From Ferruginibacter sp. (GTDB taxonomy: Bacteria > Bacteroidota > Bacteroidia > Chitinophagales > Chitinophagaceae), in contig NZ_JAQBNR010000015.1 in the NCBI RefSeq assembly GCF_028288465.1, forward strand, positions 1-64,000: a stretch of DNA of 64,000 bases. Direction: 5' to 3'. Both the position numbers and the translations under genes were made by a program. How positions within the stretch are numbered: the first letter of the stretch is position 1; each line of letters starts with the position of its first letter. Below, piece after piece: positions 27,673-36,811 of this stretch. The notes below the pieces were generated by a model. It was given only the letters and a program-made list of their open reading frames with translations, was not told the origin of the DNA and made no database searches.

Positions 27673-29655
27673 ATGCATACAGGAGAAGATGAACAGGGAT
27701 TGCGCAAGATACTGGACATGACGAGGCTGATCAGCCTGGTCTTACTGGCGCTGCATTTTTATTTTTATTGTTACCGGGCTTTTGAAGCCTGGGGATGGAG
27801 ATCGGCAATTACCGACAGATTGCTCAGTAATATCAGCCGGGCAGGCTTGTTCACAAACTTGCTTAAATCCAAATTAGGGGCGCTTGCTTTTCTGGCGATT
27901 TCACTGATCGGAGCAAGGGCAACCAAGGATCAGCAAAAAAGATATAGAACCGTCGTTATTTATATCATTGCCGGGCTGCTTTGTTATTTTGGTAACTACT
28001 GGATATTGCAATTACATATGGATACCCAAACAGTGGCAGTGATCTATATGCTAATTACCAGCCTTGGATTTATGCTTGTCTTAACTGGTGGCACCATGTT
28101 TACTGCGGTGATTAAAATGCGATTCAATAACAAGAGCGTTTCCAACCGGGAAAATGAAACCTTTCCACAGGAAGAAAGGTTCCTTGAAAATGAATACTCC
28201 ATCAACCTGCCAGCGGTTTACCAGTTAAAAGGAAAGACACGCAAAAGTTGGATCAATATTATCAATCCATTCCGTTCTCTTTTGGTGCTCGGAAGTCCAG
28301 GATCGGGCAAGAGTTATTTTGTTATCCGGCATGTCATCACGCAGCATTTAGCTAAAGGGTTTTCTATGTTTGTCTACGATTTTAAACTGGATGATCTGTC
28401 CATCATTGCCTATAATCATTTCCTGAAAAACCGTCATTGTTATAAAGTGCATCCCGAGTTTTACCTGATTAATTTTGATGACCTTTCCCGCTCGCACAGA
28501 TGCAATCCCCTGGATAAGGAAAATATGCTGGATATTACGGATGCTGCTGAATCCGCCCGTACCATACTCATGGGCTTAAACCGGGAATGGATCAAAAAGC
28601 AGGGTGATTTTTTTGTGGAGTCGCCCATCAACTTTTTAACAGCTGTCATCTGGTTTTTACGAAAGTACCAGCAGGGAGAATTCTGCACCCTGCCGCATGT
28701 GATTGAACTGATGCAGGTAGAATATGATAAACTGTTTTCCATCCTGCGCACAGAAAAGGAAATTGAGGTGCTGATCAATCCTTTTGTGAGTGCTTACGAG
28801 CATGGTGCAAAAGAGCAATTGGAAGGACAAATCGCCAGCGGTAAAATCGCCATGGCGCGGCTGTCTTCTCCGCAGCTCTATTACGTTTTATCCGGCAATG
28901 ATTTTAGCCTGGACATCAATAATCCCCAAGCACCCAAGATTCTTTGCATGGGCAATAACCCGCAGAAAATACAAGTCTATGGTGCAGTACTTTCTTTGTA
29001 TGTCAACCGCCTGGTAAAATTGGTCAACCAGAAAGGCAAATTGAAAAGCAGCCTGGTGCTGGATGAGTTCCCTACGATCTACCTGAACAACATGGACACA
29101 TTAATTGCAACCGCAAGAAGCAATAAAGTAGCCACCTGCTTGGGCGTACAGGATTTTAGTCAGCTTAAAAAAGATTATGGTACCAGCCAGGCAGATGTCA
29201 TTATGAATATTACCGGCAATATTGTCAGCGGCCAGGTAACGGGCGATACGGCCAAACAACTGTCTGATCGCTTCAGCCAGATCCTGCAGGACAGGTCCAG
29301 TTATACCGTGAACCGGAATGAAACCACATTCAGCTTTTCCAAGCAACTGGAGAATTCCATTCCTGCTTCCACCATTGCCGGTTTAAGTTCCGGGGAATTT
29401 GTGGGCATGGTGGCAGACGATTCGGATTGTAAAATTGAGCTGAAAGCTTTTCATGCTGTCTTGCAGAATGATCACAGCGCCATCAAAAAAGAGCAGGAGA
29501 ACTACCAGCCCTTGCCGGTAGTCAGACAGGTAGACAATACCATGGTGAAGCAGAATTATCTGCAGATCAAGCAGGATGTTGAGAACCTTGTGATGGCTGA
29601 AATGGAGCGAATTTTAAGTGACCCGGCGTTGGCAGCGTTGGTTGTTGGCAATTGA
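27673..29655 (+). CDS. VirD4/TraG-type coupling protein (Bacteroidota MobC/TraG)
   Basis: 660 residues. Three to four membrane helices in the first ~150 residues, Walker A LGSPGSGKSYF (~residue 213), Walker B SLVLDEFPTIYL (~residue 460), and a TraG/TraD-type C-terminal ATPase half (GNIVSGQVTGDTAKQLSDRFSQI). It docks the relaxosome onto a type IV secretion channel. No other T4SS genes are present in the window, so the element is mobilizable rather than self-transmissible as far as can be seen. Confidence 0.92.
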   Translation: MHTGEDEQGLRKILDMTRLISLVLLALHFYFYCYRAFEAWGWRSAITDRLLSNISRAGLFTNLLKSKLGALAFLAISLIGARATKDQQKRYRTVVIYIIAGLLCYFGNYWILQLHMDTQTVAVIYMLITSLGFMLVLTGGTMFTAVIKMRFNNKSVSNRENETFPQEERFLENEYSINLPAVYQLKGKTRKSWINIINPFRSLLVLGSPGSGKSYFVIRHVITQHLAKGFSMFVYDFKLDDLSIIAYNHFLKNRHCYKVHPEFYLINFDDLSRSHRCNPLDKENMLDITDAAESARTILMGLNREWIKKQGDFFVESPINFLTAVIWFLRKYQQGEFCTLPHVIELMQVEYDKLFSILRTEKEIEVLINPFVSAYEHGAKEQLEGQIASGKIAMARLSSPQLYYVLSGNDFSLDINNPQAPKILCMGNNPQKIQVYGAVLSLYVNRLVKLVNQKGKLKSSLVLDEFPTIYLNNMDTLIATARSNKVATCLGVQDFSQLKKDYGTSQADVIMNITGNIVSGQVTGDTAKQLSDRFSQILQDRSSYTVNRNETTFSFSKQLENSIPASTIAGLSSGEFVGMVADDSDCKIELKAFHAVLQNDHSAIKKEQENYQPLPVVRQVDNTMVKQNYLQIKQDVENLVMAEMERILSDPALAALVVGN

Positions 29656-29757
29656 GTTTTGGAACCCATAACACCAATGTTTATTTAAGAGATAACGAGA
29701 CAACCTTTGAAAACCGATAAAGGAAAGATGATTTTTTTACAGGTTAAAGAATTTGGG

Positions 29758-30471
29758 ATGACAGAAAACAAGTTGACGTTGATCGATGCTTTCAAACAGT
29801 TTTGGACGGTTTGTGGGGAAGAAGACCGGCGGGCCCTTAGTTGTGCTGGCCTTACCTATTTTTATTTATGCAAGGTATGGAATGCAACGGGGAGGCCTGT
29901 TTCTTTTCGCCGTCAAAACGCGTTGGTCTGTGCTGAATTGTATATCAGCCGGCCGACCCTTGAAAAGCACCGCAATATCCTGAAGCAATCTGGTCTGATT
30001 GACTTCTTTTCGAAGGGTAAGGGTGATCCGAACATTACCTACAAAATTCTGGCGGCAGGAGGTACGGAGAAACTTGATGAGAGCCAAGATAAACATGTTG
30101 CCTTCCTGTCAGCGGAGGATGTTAATCACCCGTCAGTCCTGACAGATCAGCTGCACGTTTTAATTGGTGTAGAAAAGAAAACCTACGACTCTCTATTGCC
30201 GGTCTTTGAAAGGGATGCAGGTTTGGTGAAGTACTACCAGCAGACCGGATTGCCGGAAGGAGAATTTAAAAAAGCTGTTGAGCGGTGGATGATCCAGAAC
30301 AACGGCTTGTGGTACAATAATTACCCTAGTGCCCGAAGGCATTTTCTTTTCTGGATGCCCAATTACTGCCCTCCGGTACCTTACCATCATCGGATGGCAG
30401 GTCCGTTAACATCGTTTTACAAGAAACCGAAAAAAAGACACAGCTCTTCGGATTATAAAAAAGGACTTTGA
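29758..30471 (+). CDS. helix-turn-helix replication-initiator-like protein
   Basis: About 237 residues from ATG 29758; an in-frame ATG at 29728 is an alternative start. Contains a winged-helix-like region (FRRQNALVCAELYISRPTLEKHRNILKQSGLIDFF) used by DnaD-like or plasmid initiators, and a DnaD-like C-terminal part (FKKAVERWMIQNNG...YPSARRHFLFWMPNYCPP). Its place before the DnaC-like ATPase suggests a replication module. Assignment is by pattern only. Confidence 0.65.
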   Translation: MTENKLTLIDAFKQFWTVCGEEDRRALSCAGLTYFYLCKVWNATGRPVSFRRQNALVCAELYISRPTLEKHRNILKQSGLIDFFSKGKGDPNITYKILAAGGTEKLDESQDKHVAFLSAEDVNHPSVLTDQLHVLIGVEKKTYDSLLPVFERDAGLVKYYQQTGLPEGEFKKAVERWMIQNNGLWYNNYPSARRHFLFWMPNYCPPVPYHHRMAGPLTSFYKKPKKRHSSSDYKKGL

Positions 30472-30879
30472 ACGTGGAAGTAACAAATGCCATCGGTTAT
30501 GTGAACCGTGGAAGCAGGAAAAGTAAGGCCGGAAGTACAAAAGAAGAGAGTAAAGAAAGAAGCAAACAAAGAAGTAAAGAAGGAAAATTATTTTACAACT
30601 TCCTTTACTATCCGCTTTACTATCCGCTTTGCATATAAACAGAGTATAAGAGTTACAGAGTAAAGAGTATTTGTTGTAGTAGTAATGGGCGCGCTGATGA
30701 AAAAAAATATTCCAGGCTGCGCTTTAGCTTTTCAACACGGTGCTATTCCAAATCCAGGATATCTGCCCGCGCATTTTTTTGTTTCGCTTTAACTGGAGGC
30801 GGGGCTTTGCTAATTGCTAAAAGCAGTGGGGTGAGAGAATATGGCCACCGCTAATTTTTAATTTAAAAAAACTAAAAAA
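30472..30879. other. intergenic region with tandem and inverted repeats, possible replication origin
   Basis: 408 bases, no gene. A purine-rich tract (30500-30590) is followed by two tandem copies of CTTTACTATCCG at 30603-30626; AGTAAAG at 30573-30579 is the inverse of the CTTTACT element. Lying between an initiator-like gene and a DnaC-like loader, these could be iterons. The end is AT-rich and holds the promoter and leader of the ATPase gene. Confidence 0.4.
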
Positions 30880-31689
30880 ATGAAAGCAAGTAACATGCAA
30901 CCAATCGGAAATATTTTACGTGGCCGAGACAAACGAATGCTGGCCATGCCGCCAGATTTTGATCAGATCAGCCTGACACCGGAAGAAACCGAATATGCGC
31001 TTTATGATGCCCGCTGCGAAAAATATTTTGTTGAAAAAGAGCGCCAGGAAAAAGCCAGGAAGGCCAGAGAATTGCAGGAAGCAATTACGCCGTTCACCTC
31101 AGATCAGCTGGCGGAATTTGTGTTGAAAAACCATCCTGGTTTCCACGTGGATCATCAGTGTGAAAAAATGTTTCACCTGCTCTGCCAGTATTTTGCAAAT
31201 GATCCGGCCTTTGAAAAATCGGGTTATAAATTATCAAAGGGGCTTCTGCTTTCTGGTCCGGTTGGCGTTGGTAAAACTGAACTGCTGAAAATATTCTGCA
31301 AAAACAAACGCCAGTGTTTTCATTTGATTTCAGTTTATGAAATTGAAGCTGCCTGCCAGAAAAACGGCGTGGAGTATTTTCAGACTTTTGCCGGTATGGT
31401 TCCTGGCTGGGGAAACAGTCCGGATTTTTTTTATCAGAAATTCGTCGGTTGGGCCTTTGATGACATCGGGCGGGAGAGTGTAGTATTTGACTTCGGTAAC
31501 AAATCTGACGTGGTGAGTAAGATTATACAGACCCGCTATTTAAATAAGCACCGGATTCCATTTAGCAGCCTGCATCTTACTACTAACCTGACGACACATG
31601 AAATTGAATCGAGGTATGATTATGCTCTTAAGAGTAGGCTGAGGGAAATGCTTAATTATTTTCTATTGGACGGGAGCGACCGCAGATGA
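30880..31689 (+). CDS. DnaC/IstB-like AAA ATPase
   Basis: 269 residues. Walker A LLSGPVGVGKTELLK (~residue 127), Walker B VGWAFDDIGRES (~residue 190), sensor LHLTTNLTTHEIESRYD and arginine-finger region LKSRLREM. DnaC-type ATPases load replicative helicase; in this element it would serve replication after transfer. Start ATG is preceded by an A-rich leader typical of the phylum. Confidence 0.85.
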   Translation: MKASNMQPIGNILRGRDKRMLAMPPDFDQISLTPEETEYALYDARCEKYFVEKERQEKARKARELQEAITPFTSDQLAEFVLKNHPGFHVDHQCEKMFHLLCQYFANDPAFEKSGYKLSKGLLLSGPVGVGKTELLKIFCKNKRQCFHLISVYEIEAACQKNGVEYFQTFAGMVPGWGNSPDFFYQKFVGWAFDDIGRESVVFDFGNKSDVVSKIIQTRYLNKHRIPFSSLHLTTNLTTHEIESRYDYALKSRLREMLNYFLLDGSDRR

Positions 31690-31767
31690 AATCTTTGCCA
31701 GGTTAACCTCTATGAGTAAATACCTAAAAGCATGCAAAGCTTGCTGCGCTAAGACAGTGCTTAAAAA

Positions 31768-31980
31768 ATGCCGGCACCTGCGATTGAAATCAAAACAAAA
31801 CTGCACTGCTGTCCTTGTTGCAAAACAGGTACGCTGATTACCATATCGATCTTTGGCAAACGTAGTCCACCAGCGAAATACAAGACCGGAGAAAAATCAA
31901 TGCCTGATCAATGCGAAGGGAAGTGCTGTGCCTGTCAGCAAAAAAGAGGCATTAAAATACCGGCACACCGGAGAAAATGA
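31768..31980 (+). pseudogene. IS91-like transposase C-terminal fragment
   Basis: The first ~35 residues contain CCPCCKTGTLITISIFGKRSPP, the cysteine-rich tail that ends Bacteroidota IS91-type transposases; the rest of the transposase is absent. The remnant lies between the mobilization module and the distal end of array 2 and may mark an old insertion boundary. Confidence 0.45.
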
Positions 31981-32073
31981 ATCGTTGAAAAAAATAGTAC
32001 CCCTACTATCAACATCAACGCTCAGCTTACAAAACGACAACTCCATAGTACAATACCACCCCAGCATTTTGCC

Positions 32074-32134
32074 GGTTTCGTTCAACATTAGGCTTCCTTG
32101 TCGGTGCTGCGCACCCAACGAAACCTTAGTTGTT
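32074..32134 (-). repeat. probable degenerate, shortened attC ending array 2
   Basis: GGTTTCGTT (32074-32082) pairs perfectly with AACGAAACC (32117-32125); a nested stem GGTGC-TGC-GCACC lies at 32103-32115. The right end CCTTAGTTGTTAGCAG matches the right ends of full sites (compare CCTTTTGTTAGTGG of site 17). The left AAC core is missing. In the expected place for the last cassette's own attC. Confidence 0.45.
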
Positions 32135-32142
32135 AGCAGAAG

Positions 32143-32577
32143 TTAATCTCCTTCGCCCCATGTAAAAGTCAGGGGAAAGGTTTTATTATTTAGTTTGTAC
32201 GACCCAACAAAAACAATGGTCTTACTTGTGATCTGGTTGTCGTTATAAGGAACTTTGCTAGGGGTAAAACGTCCATTGATGACAAACTCGCCGATCAATT
32301 TACTATTGAAAGTTATAGAAGTACTGTCACGATTAATATAATATCTCTTGGTTTCGATATCAGCCCACTTGTCCGTCTTTACATTTCGAAATCTAACGGA
32401 CACAAAGTTTCTGAGGTTTTTAGCTGGTTCGATCATTATCCCAAGCCAGTCAAAACTCCAGTCACCCTTTTTTATCTCGGAATTAGAGAAATAGTATCCG
32501 TCGGGATAATAATTTTTTTGTGCATTGGCTTCTACCACTACGAGAAAGAAAAATAGAAAAATCGCAATAAGTCTCAT
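32143..32577 (-). CDS. cassette secreted protein, hypothetical
   Basis: 144 residues, signal peptide MRLIAIFLFFFLVVVEANAQ, mature part beta-rich (GYYFSNSEIKKGDWSFDW...SYKLNNKTFPLTFTWGEGD). No family recognised. Distal-most cassette of array 2, bounded by GTTAGCAGAA and TTCTGCTAGC (one change in the AAC core). Start 35 bases from site 9. Confidence 0.75.
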   Translation of the reverse strand: MRLIAIFLFFFLVVVEANAQKNYYPDGYYFSNSEIKKGDWSFDWLGIMIEPAKNLRNFVSVRFRNVKTDKWADIETKRYYINRDSTSITFNSKLIGEFVINGRFTPSKVPYNDNQITSKTIVFVGSYKLNNKTFPLTFTWGEGD

Positions 32578-32612
32578 CTTGATATAGTAGGAGAGTTGAA
32601 ATAATTTCTGCT

Positions 32613-32798
32613 AGCGAACAGGGCTTAATGCTGGTGGGATATTAACTTCCGTCTGCCCACAGCCGCTGCTAAATTTATAATTAAATGTTCATTGTTTTTA
32701 CGAAAGTTCAAAAATGCTGGTCAAGCCCAAACTAAAGACTAGCTTTGCTTTTAGCTGAAGATTGTTGGTCAAGCCCCAATAGCATAAAACCCAATGTT
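32613..32798 (-). repeat. attC-like site 9 (family B)
   Basis: 186 bp, left core mutated to AGC. Left arm GGGCTTAATGCTGGTGGG, right arm CCCCAATAGCATAAAACCC. Its GTTA end forms the TAA stop of the adjacent gene. Confidence 0.82.
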
Positions 32799-33564
32799 AG
32801 TGGCAGCTTTTTGTACGGGTTTCAATTTTATCAATTGCGTTTTCAATTAGCATTCTTAAGCCGCCATCTCTTGTTTTTTTATGAGCTTCTTTTAAAATTG
32901 GAATTGATTTTAATGTTCCAACTGTTGATAGTGGTCCGCAAATTGTTCCCTTCATGTGTTTATCTGAAATTCCAAATTCATTTAAAAATATGTCTTCAAC
33001 TTCAGGATCATTTGTATTTGACAAAGCTCTTATTGCTGCTCGGGTTTCACCTTCCGTCCCATCCCTGACTATTGTTTTAATTGGTTCTATATTATAACCT
33101 GAACCTTTCTCAATGTCTTGAAGCCTTGATAGAATAGAGATTCTTGTACTTTCATCATCTTCTTGCTGGATTTTGTCAATTAAGAAATTAAAAAGGTCTT
33201 TGTCATTGGTATTGGAGCAAATACTTGCCAGGCAGCAATAAATGTATTTTTTGTAGTTGGAGAACTTTTCATTTGTAAGTAATCTTAAAAGTTCCGTTTT
33301 ATCTTCGTCTGAATGTAATTTGTCTGATTGTCCGTATGCGTATCATGAGACGCTGTCTTCGCTTTTATAACTAAAATCAATTTTTCGTCTTTCTAAAATC
33401 AAGTCGGAATATTCTTCATTGCTTCCCATTTTAGTAATTAAAAATGCCATTCCGTTTTTTTCCAAATCGGAAATAAGTTGTTGTTTGGCAATTTCTAATT
33501 TGTCAGCTAAAGCATTAGCTTTAATATTTCGCTTACTCTCTTTTCGTCTGAATATGTTGAACAT
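32797..33564 (-). pseudogene. HEAT-like repeat protein with in-frame TGA
   Basis: A single frame of 256 codons from ATG 33564 (MFNIFRRKESKRN) to a TAA in the attC core, interrupted by one TGA at 33343-33345 (context SEDSVS-stop-YAYGQSDK). Beyond it the frame continues LHSDEDKTELLRLLTNEKF...IQQEDDESTRISILSRLQDIE...AIRALSNTNDPEVEDIFLNEFG, helical pairs like HEAT/PBS repeats. A W-to-stop change would explain it. Function unknown; cassette ends GTTAGTGGCA / TGCCACTAAC are intact. Confidence 0.8.
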
Positions 33565-33590
33565 AGAAGGGTTTCGATAAAGTTGCCACT

Positions 33591-33778
33591 AACGGGCAGG
33601 GCTTGCTGCAGGGCTGGAATTCATCGCTCGTCCGCCGGAACCGCAGCTGATTAAAGATATAAAAGTACAGATTAACAAGCAAAAGCTCAACAATGTTGGT
33701 CGAGCCCAGATGAAGCACAACAGCTATAAAATGACCATTGCTTCAACGTCCAGCCAGCCTTGCAGCAAACCTAATGTC
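33591..33778 (-). repeat. attC-like site 10 (family A)
   Basis: 188 bp. Left arm GGGCTTGCTGCAGGGCTGG, right arm CCAGCCTTGCAGCAAACC. Right core is GTC instead of GTT. Confidence 0.85.
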
Positions 33779-33790
33779 GCACGCAGCTTC

Positions 33791-34291
33791 TTATTCTACT
33801 GAAAGAAGCATTGCCACGTATGGTCGGTATTCATATTCTTTTTCTTCGAATTCAATTGTCTCATTGTTTTCGTCAATATTAACATAAAGTTCCGCATATT
33901 CATCTTCTCCATTTCCTTCAAGAAACACTTTGACATAATTTATATGACTTAGCCGTTTCTGTCCATCACTTTTGTAAACCAAATCATTTAGTCCAGTATA
34001 GTTAAATGAAATACTATCTACAAATTTTAAATTGTTTTGTGGGTAGAGACCGTAAATTGAAAAAAGTGCTTTTATGAAATTATCGCTTATGTTTCCTAAA
34101 GATTTAAATATAACTCCTTCACCGAAAGTTTTAATGTCAGTTGGAATTTGTAATTCAAAGCCAATCTCATTTTCTTCATACAATGAACAAACTGTATAAA
34201 CGTAAGAATTGTCTTTGATTTCTTTGCTTTGAATATGGAGTTTGAAGTTTCCTCCCCAATCTGTTACTTTGTCAATTACTATATTTTCCAA
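33791..34291 (-). CDS. cassette protein, hypothetical (166 aa)
   Basis: 166 residues, acidic, soluble (C-terminus ENNETIEFEEKEYEYRPYVAMLLSVE). No signal peptide. Contains GNFKLHIQSKEIKDNSYVYTVCSLY. Not recognised; size and acidity are similar to immunity proteins but that is not demonstrated. Boundaries GTCGCACGCA / TGCGTGCAAC. Confidence 0.7.
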   Translation of the reverse strand: MENIVIDKVTDWGGNFKLHIQSKEIKDNSYVYTVCSLYEENEIGFELQIPTDIKTFGEGVIFKSLGNISDNFIKALFSIYGLYPQNNLKFVDSISFNYTGLNDLVYKSDGQKRLSHINYVKVFLEGNGEDEYAELYVNIDENNETIEFEEKEYEYRPYVAMLLSVE

Positions 34292-34343
34292 AGGGAATTA
34301 ATTCTTTTTTACGATTAAAAGGGTAGTGCTGATAGTTGCGTGC

Positions 34344-34535
34344 AACGAACAGGTATTGCCGATGGTGGGGAATTTTATATTCGTCCGCCCGGAGGCCGCA
34401 GCATGGCTTTTTGATAAAGTTAAATATTAAGAACTAAAGCAGGGCTTTATTCGTCCAGCCCCGAACCGCCGCATAACAGAATTACCGCTGCTGACTGATC
34501 CATTGTCCAGCCCCACTATTGGCAATACCAATGTT
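34344..34535 (-). repeat. attC-like site 11 (family D)
   Basis: 192 bp. Left arm AGGTATTGCCGATGGTGGGG pairs with right arm CCCCACTATTGGCAATACC. First of three consecutive family D sites. Confidence 0.87.
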
Positions 34536-34549
34536 GTGTGCTGCCATTT

Positions 34550-34981
34550 TCAGCTGTCGATGGACGCTCCAACCACTTTACTGTTTAAAAGGAAAACGTT
34601 GAAATGATATAAAGATTCTTTCTCTTCGAAAGTTATCGATACTTCATTGTTCATTGTCGACATAGTAATACAATTAAAGTGAGTTTGCCAGTTAGAATAT
34701 TCTTTATCGCCTTGTTCATATTGAATTCGTAATACCTCATTAATTTGCGGTTCTATGACGGCTTCATTTTTTAAGGTATTTAACAACTTCGTTTTTTCTG
34801 ACGAGTTTAGCCGGTCTGAATTTCCTGACATATACAACGAAATTGTTTCGTTAAAAACTTTAGTCTGACCTTTCCAGGTCATCACGTCTCCATGATGTGT
34901 TAACTCAGTAAAGTCACCCAGCTCACCGTCGTGAAGCAACCCTTTTTTACTACTGCCAAACAATCCAGTTAGCAAGCCCAT
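34550..34981 (-). CDS. cassette protein, hypothetical (143 aa)
   Basis: 143 residues, soluble. N-terminal MGLLTGLFGSSKKG leader is like that of small Bacteroidota proteins of the 'GLFG/LFG' start type, followed by TWKGQTKVFNETISLYMSG and a C-terminal beta-hairpin FNVFLLNSKVVGASIDS. Not recognised. Boundaries GTTGTGTGCT / AGCACATAAC. Confidence 0.7.
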   Translation of the reverse strand: MGLLTGLFGSSKKGLLHDGELGDFTELTHHGDVMTWKGQTKVFNETISLYMSGNSDRLNSSEKTKLLNTLKNEAVIEPQINEVLRIQYEQGDKEYSNWQTHFNCITMSTMNNEVSITFEEKESLYHFNVFLLNSKVVGASIDS

Positions 34982-35027
34982 AGTATTAATTTTTATTTTT
35001 TTGTAGATGAGCTGTAAAGTAGCACAT

Positions 35028-35219
35028 AACGTGAAGGTATTACCCGATGGTGGGGAGTTTTATATTCGTCCGCCCGGAACTGCTGCCTGGCTTTTTGATA
35101 AAGTTAAATATTTAGAACTAAAGCTGGGCTTTATTCGTCAAGCCCCCAGCCACAGCACAACAGAATTACTGCTAGGGATTGCTCTAATGTCGAGACCCAC
35201 TATTGGCAATACCAATGTT
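35028..35219 (-). repeat. attC-like site 12 (family D)
   Basis: 192 bp. Left arm AGGTATTACCCGATGGTGGGG, right arm CCCACTATTGGCAATACC. Highly similar to site 11 throughout. Confidence 0.87.
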
Positions 35220-35230
35220 ATGTGCATACC

Positions 35231-35746
35231 TTACTCTGTCCACCAAAACACTTTGTCAACTTGTTGAGCTTTTTCGTTTATGTCAGCTCGTACAACGATT
35301 TCAAAATTTACTTTTCCTTGTGGGTCATAATTGAAGTCTTCCGGGTCAAATAACTGCCTGATTTGAAATACGTGTCTTCCGTTGTCTAAGTTAACAGATA
35401 AGCCAGTGTTATGTTTAGCAGGAATTTTTTCGTCATCATATTGTGCAGCCATTGTTAAGTCTTCGTAATTAGTCAGGAATATTTTTCCATTGGTGACTTC
35501 AAGTGTCTTGTAAAACTCTCTAAATGATTTAGTGCCTGATGGCTTATTTACAAAATTTACAGTCCAAGTATTTTCAGAGCCGGTCGACCAAAGTATTAAA
35601 TTGTCATTGTTTATTTCGTCAACGAAGCGATTAAATAATTGCGTCAATTGCCAATCTTCACTTACAAAGGAATTGTATTTGTCAGTATTGACAATACCTA
35701 AAAAGCCGGAGTCGTCTGTTATAGTAAGGGTTGTTGAATTTTGCAT
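35231..35746 (-). CDS. cassette protein, hypothetical (171 aa)
   Basis: 171 residues, soluble, with SFREFYKTLEVTNGKIFLTNYEDLTMAAQYDDEKIPAKH, a conserved-looking segment I cannot attach to a named family. No signal peptide. Boundaries GTTATGTGCA and TGCACAGAC (core changed from AAC to GAC). Confidence 0.7.
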   Translation of the reverse strand: MQNSTTLTITDDSGFLGIVNTDKYNSFVSEDWQLTQLFNRFVDEINNDNLILWSTGSENTWTVNFVNKPSGTKSFREFYKTLEVTNGKIFLTNYEDLTMAAQYDDEKIPAKHNTGLSVNLDNGRHVFQIRQLFDPEDFNYDPQGKVNFEIVVRADINEKAQQVDKVFWWTE

Positions 35747-35799
35747 TGTCTTGTCAAAACTTATATAGTTAACGGAATGTTCAAAAAAAAGGTTGCACA

Positions 35800-35990
35800 G
35801 ACGAGCAGGTATTGCCGATGGCGGGGAATTTTATATTCGTCCGCCCGGAACTGCTATCTGTTTTTTTGATAAAGTTAAATAGTAAGAACTAAAGCAGGGC
35901 TTTATTCGTCAAGCCCCGAACTGAAGTACAGGAGAATTACCGCTGCTGATTGTTTCAATGTCAAGCCCCAGTATTGGCAATACCAATGTA
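35800..35990 (-). repeat. attC-like site 13 (family D)
   Basis: 191 bp. Left core GAC, right core GTA. Left arm AGGTATTGCCGATGGCGGGG, right arm CCCCAGTATTGGCAATACC. Confidence 0.85.
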
Positions 35991-36004
35991 AGCCGTAGTT
36001 TTTG

Positions 36005-36604
36005 TCACTCGTCATAAACAAAGTATTTATCTATCTCTTCTGGATTAGAAATATCAACAACAATTGATTTCCACCAGTCAGCAAGTAATAAATTGAATTT
36101 GTCTGCCATTGTTAACAGAAATTCTTTGTAAATGTCATTGTCTAACTGATGAGGTGAGTCGTTGTGCCAAATATCATCTACTATGTCACCTTTAAAATCA
36201 ATGCAAAGTACAATAGATTGCCTTTTGAATGCCCTTATGTTGTCACAGGGAAACACCGTCGTACTATAGCCTGTCGTCACACTCGGATATTCCGAAAAGC
36301 CTTCATTAATTAGAAAGTCAACCAAATGTCTCACTTTAATATTTTTGCTAATTGTCGGAACGCTTGCCTCACTGCGTATGTAACAGCCTTTCCACCCATA
36401 ACCGTCAAATGTTTTTTCAGAGTGCTCGATTATTTCTGTCGCAACTTTTGAAGATGTGCTAAAGTTTTCTTTTGGCAAATATTCTATCTGGCAATAATAG
36501 TCCTCGTGAAAATAATAAGCGTTTGAGTCGGGCTTAAACTTTGTCTCTTTTTGTCGAGCAGATTCTGTCTTGAAAATGTTTTTTATAAAGTTGAGGATGC
36601 TCAT
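36005..36604 (-). CDS. cassette protein, hypothetical (199 aa)
   Basis: 199 residues, soluble, starts MSILNFIKNIFKTESARQKETKF. Contains RAFKRQSIVLCIDFKGDIVDDIWHN. Not recognised. Its cassette has ends GTAAGCCGTA and TACGGCTTAC, i.e. a GTA/TAC core instead of GTT/AAC at both ends. Confidence 0.7.
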   Translation of the reverse strand: MSILNFIKNIFKTESARQKETKFKPDSNAYYFHEDYYCQIEYLPKENFSTSSKVATEIIEHSEKTFDGYGWKGCYIRSEASVPTISKNIKVRHLVDFLINEGFSEYPSVTTGYSTTVFPCDNIRAFKRQSIVLCIDFKGDIVDDIWHNDSPHQLDNDIYKEFLLTMADKFNLLLADWWKSIVVDISNPEEIDKYFVYDE

Positions 36605-36617
36605 TCAAATTACGGCT

Positions 36618-36801
36618 TACGTATCGGGCTTTATGATGTTGGGATATTAACTTCCGTCTGCCCACAACCGAAGCTAAATTTATAAATTAAAGTTCATTGT
36701 TTGTACCAAAGAACCAAGATGCTGGCCAAGCCCAAACTGAAGACTGGCCTTGCTTTTAGAATGTTAGTTGATCATGCCACAATAGCATAAAACCACATGT
36801 A
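36618..36801 (-). repeat. attC-like site 14 (family B, TAC/GTA cores)
   Basis: 184 bp. Left core TAC, right core GTA. Left arm CGGGCTTTATGATGTTGGG, right arm CACAATAGCATAAAACCAC. Confidence 0.83.
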
Positions 36802-36811
36802 AGCTGCCGTT

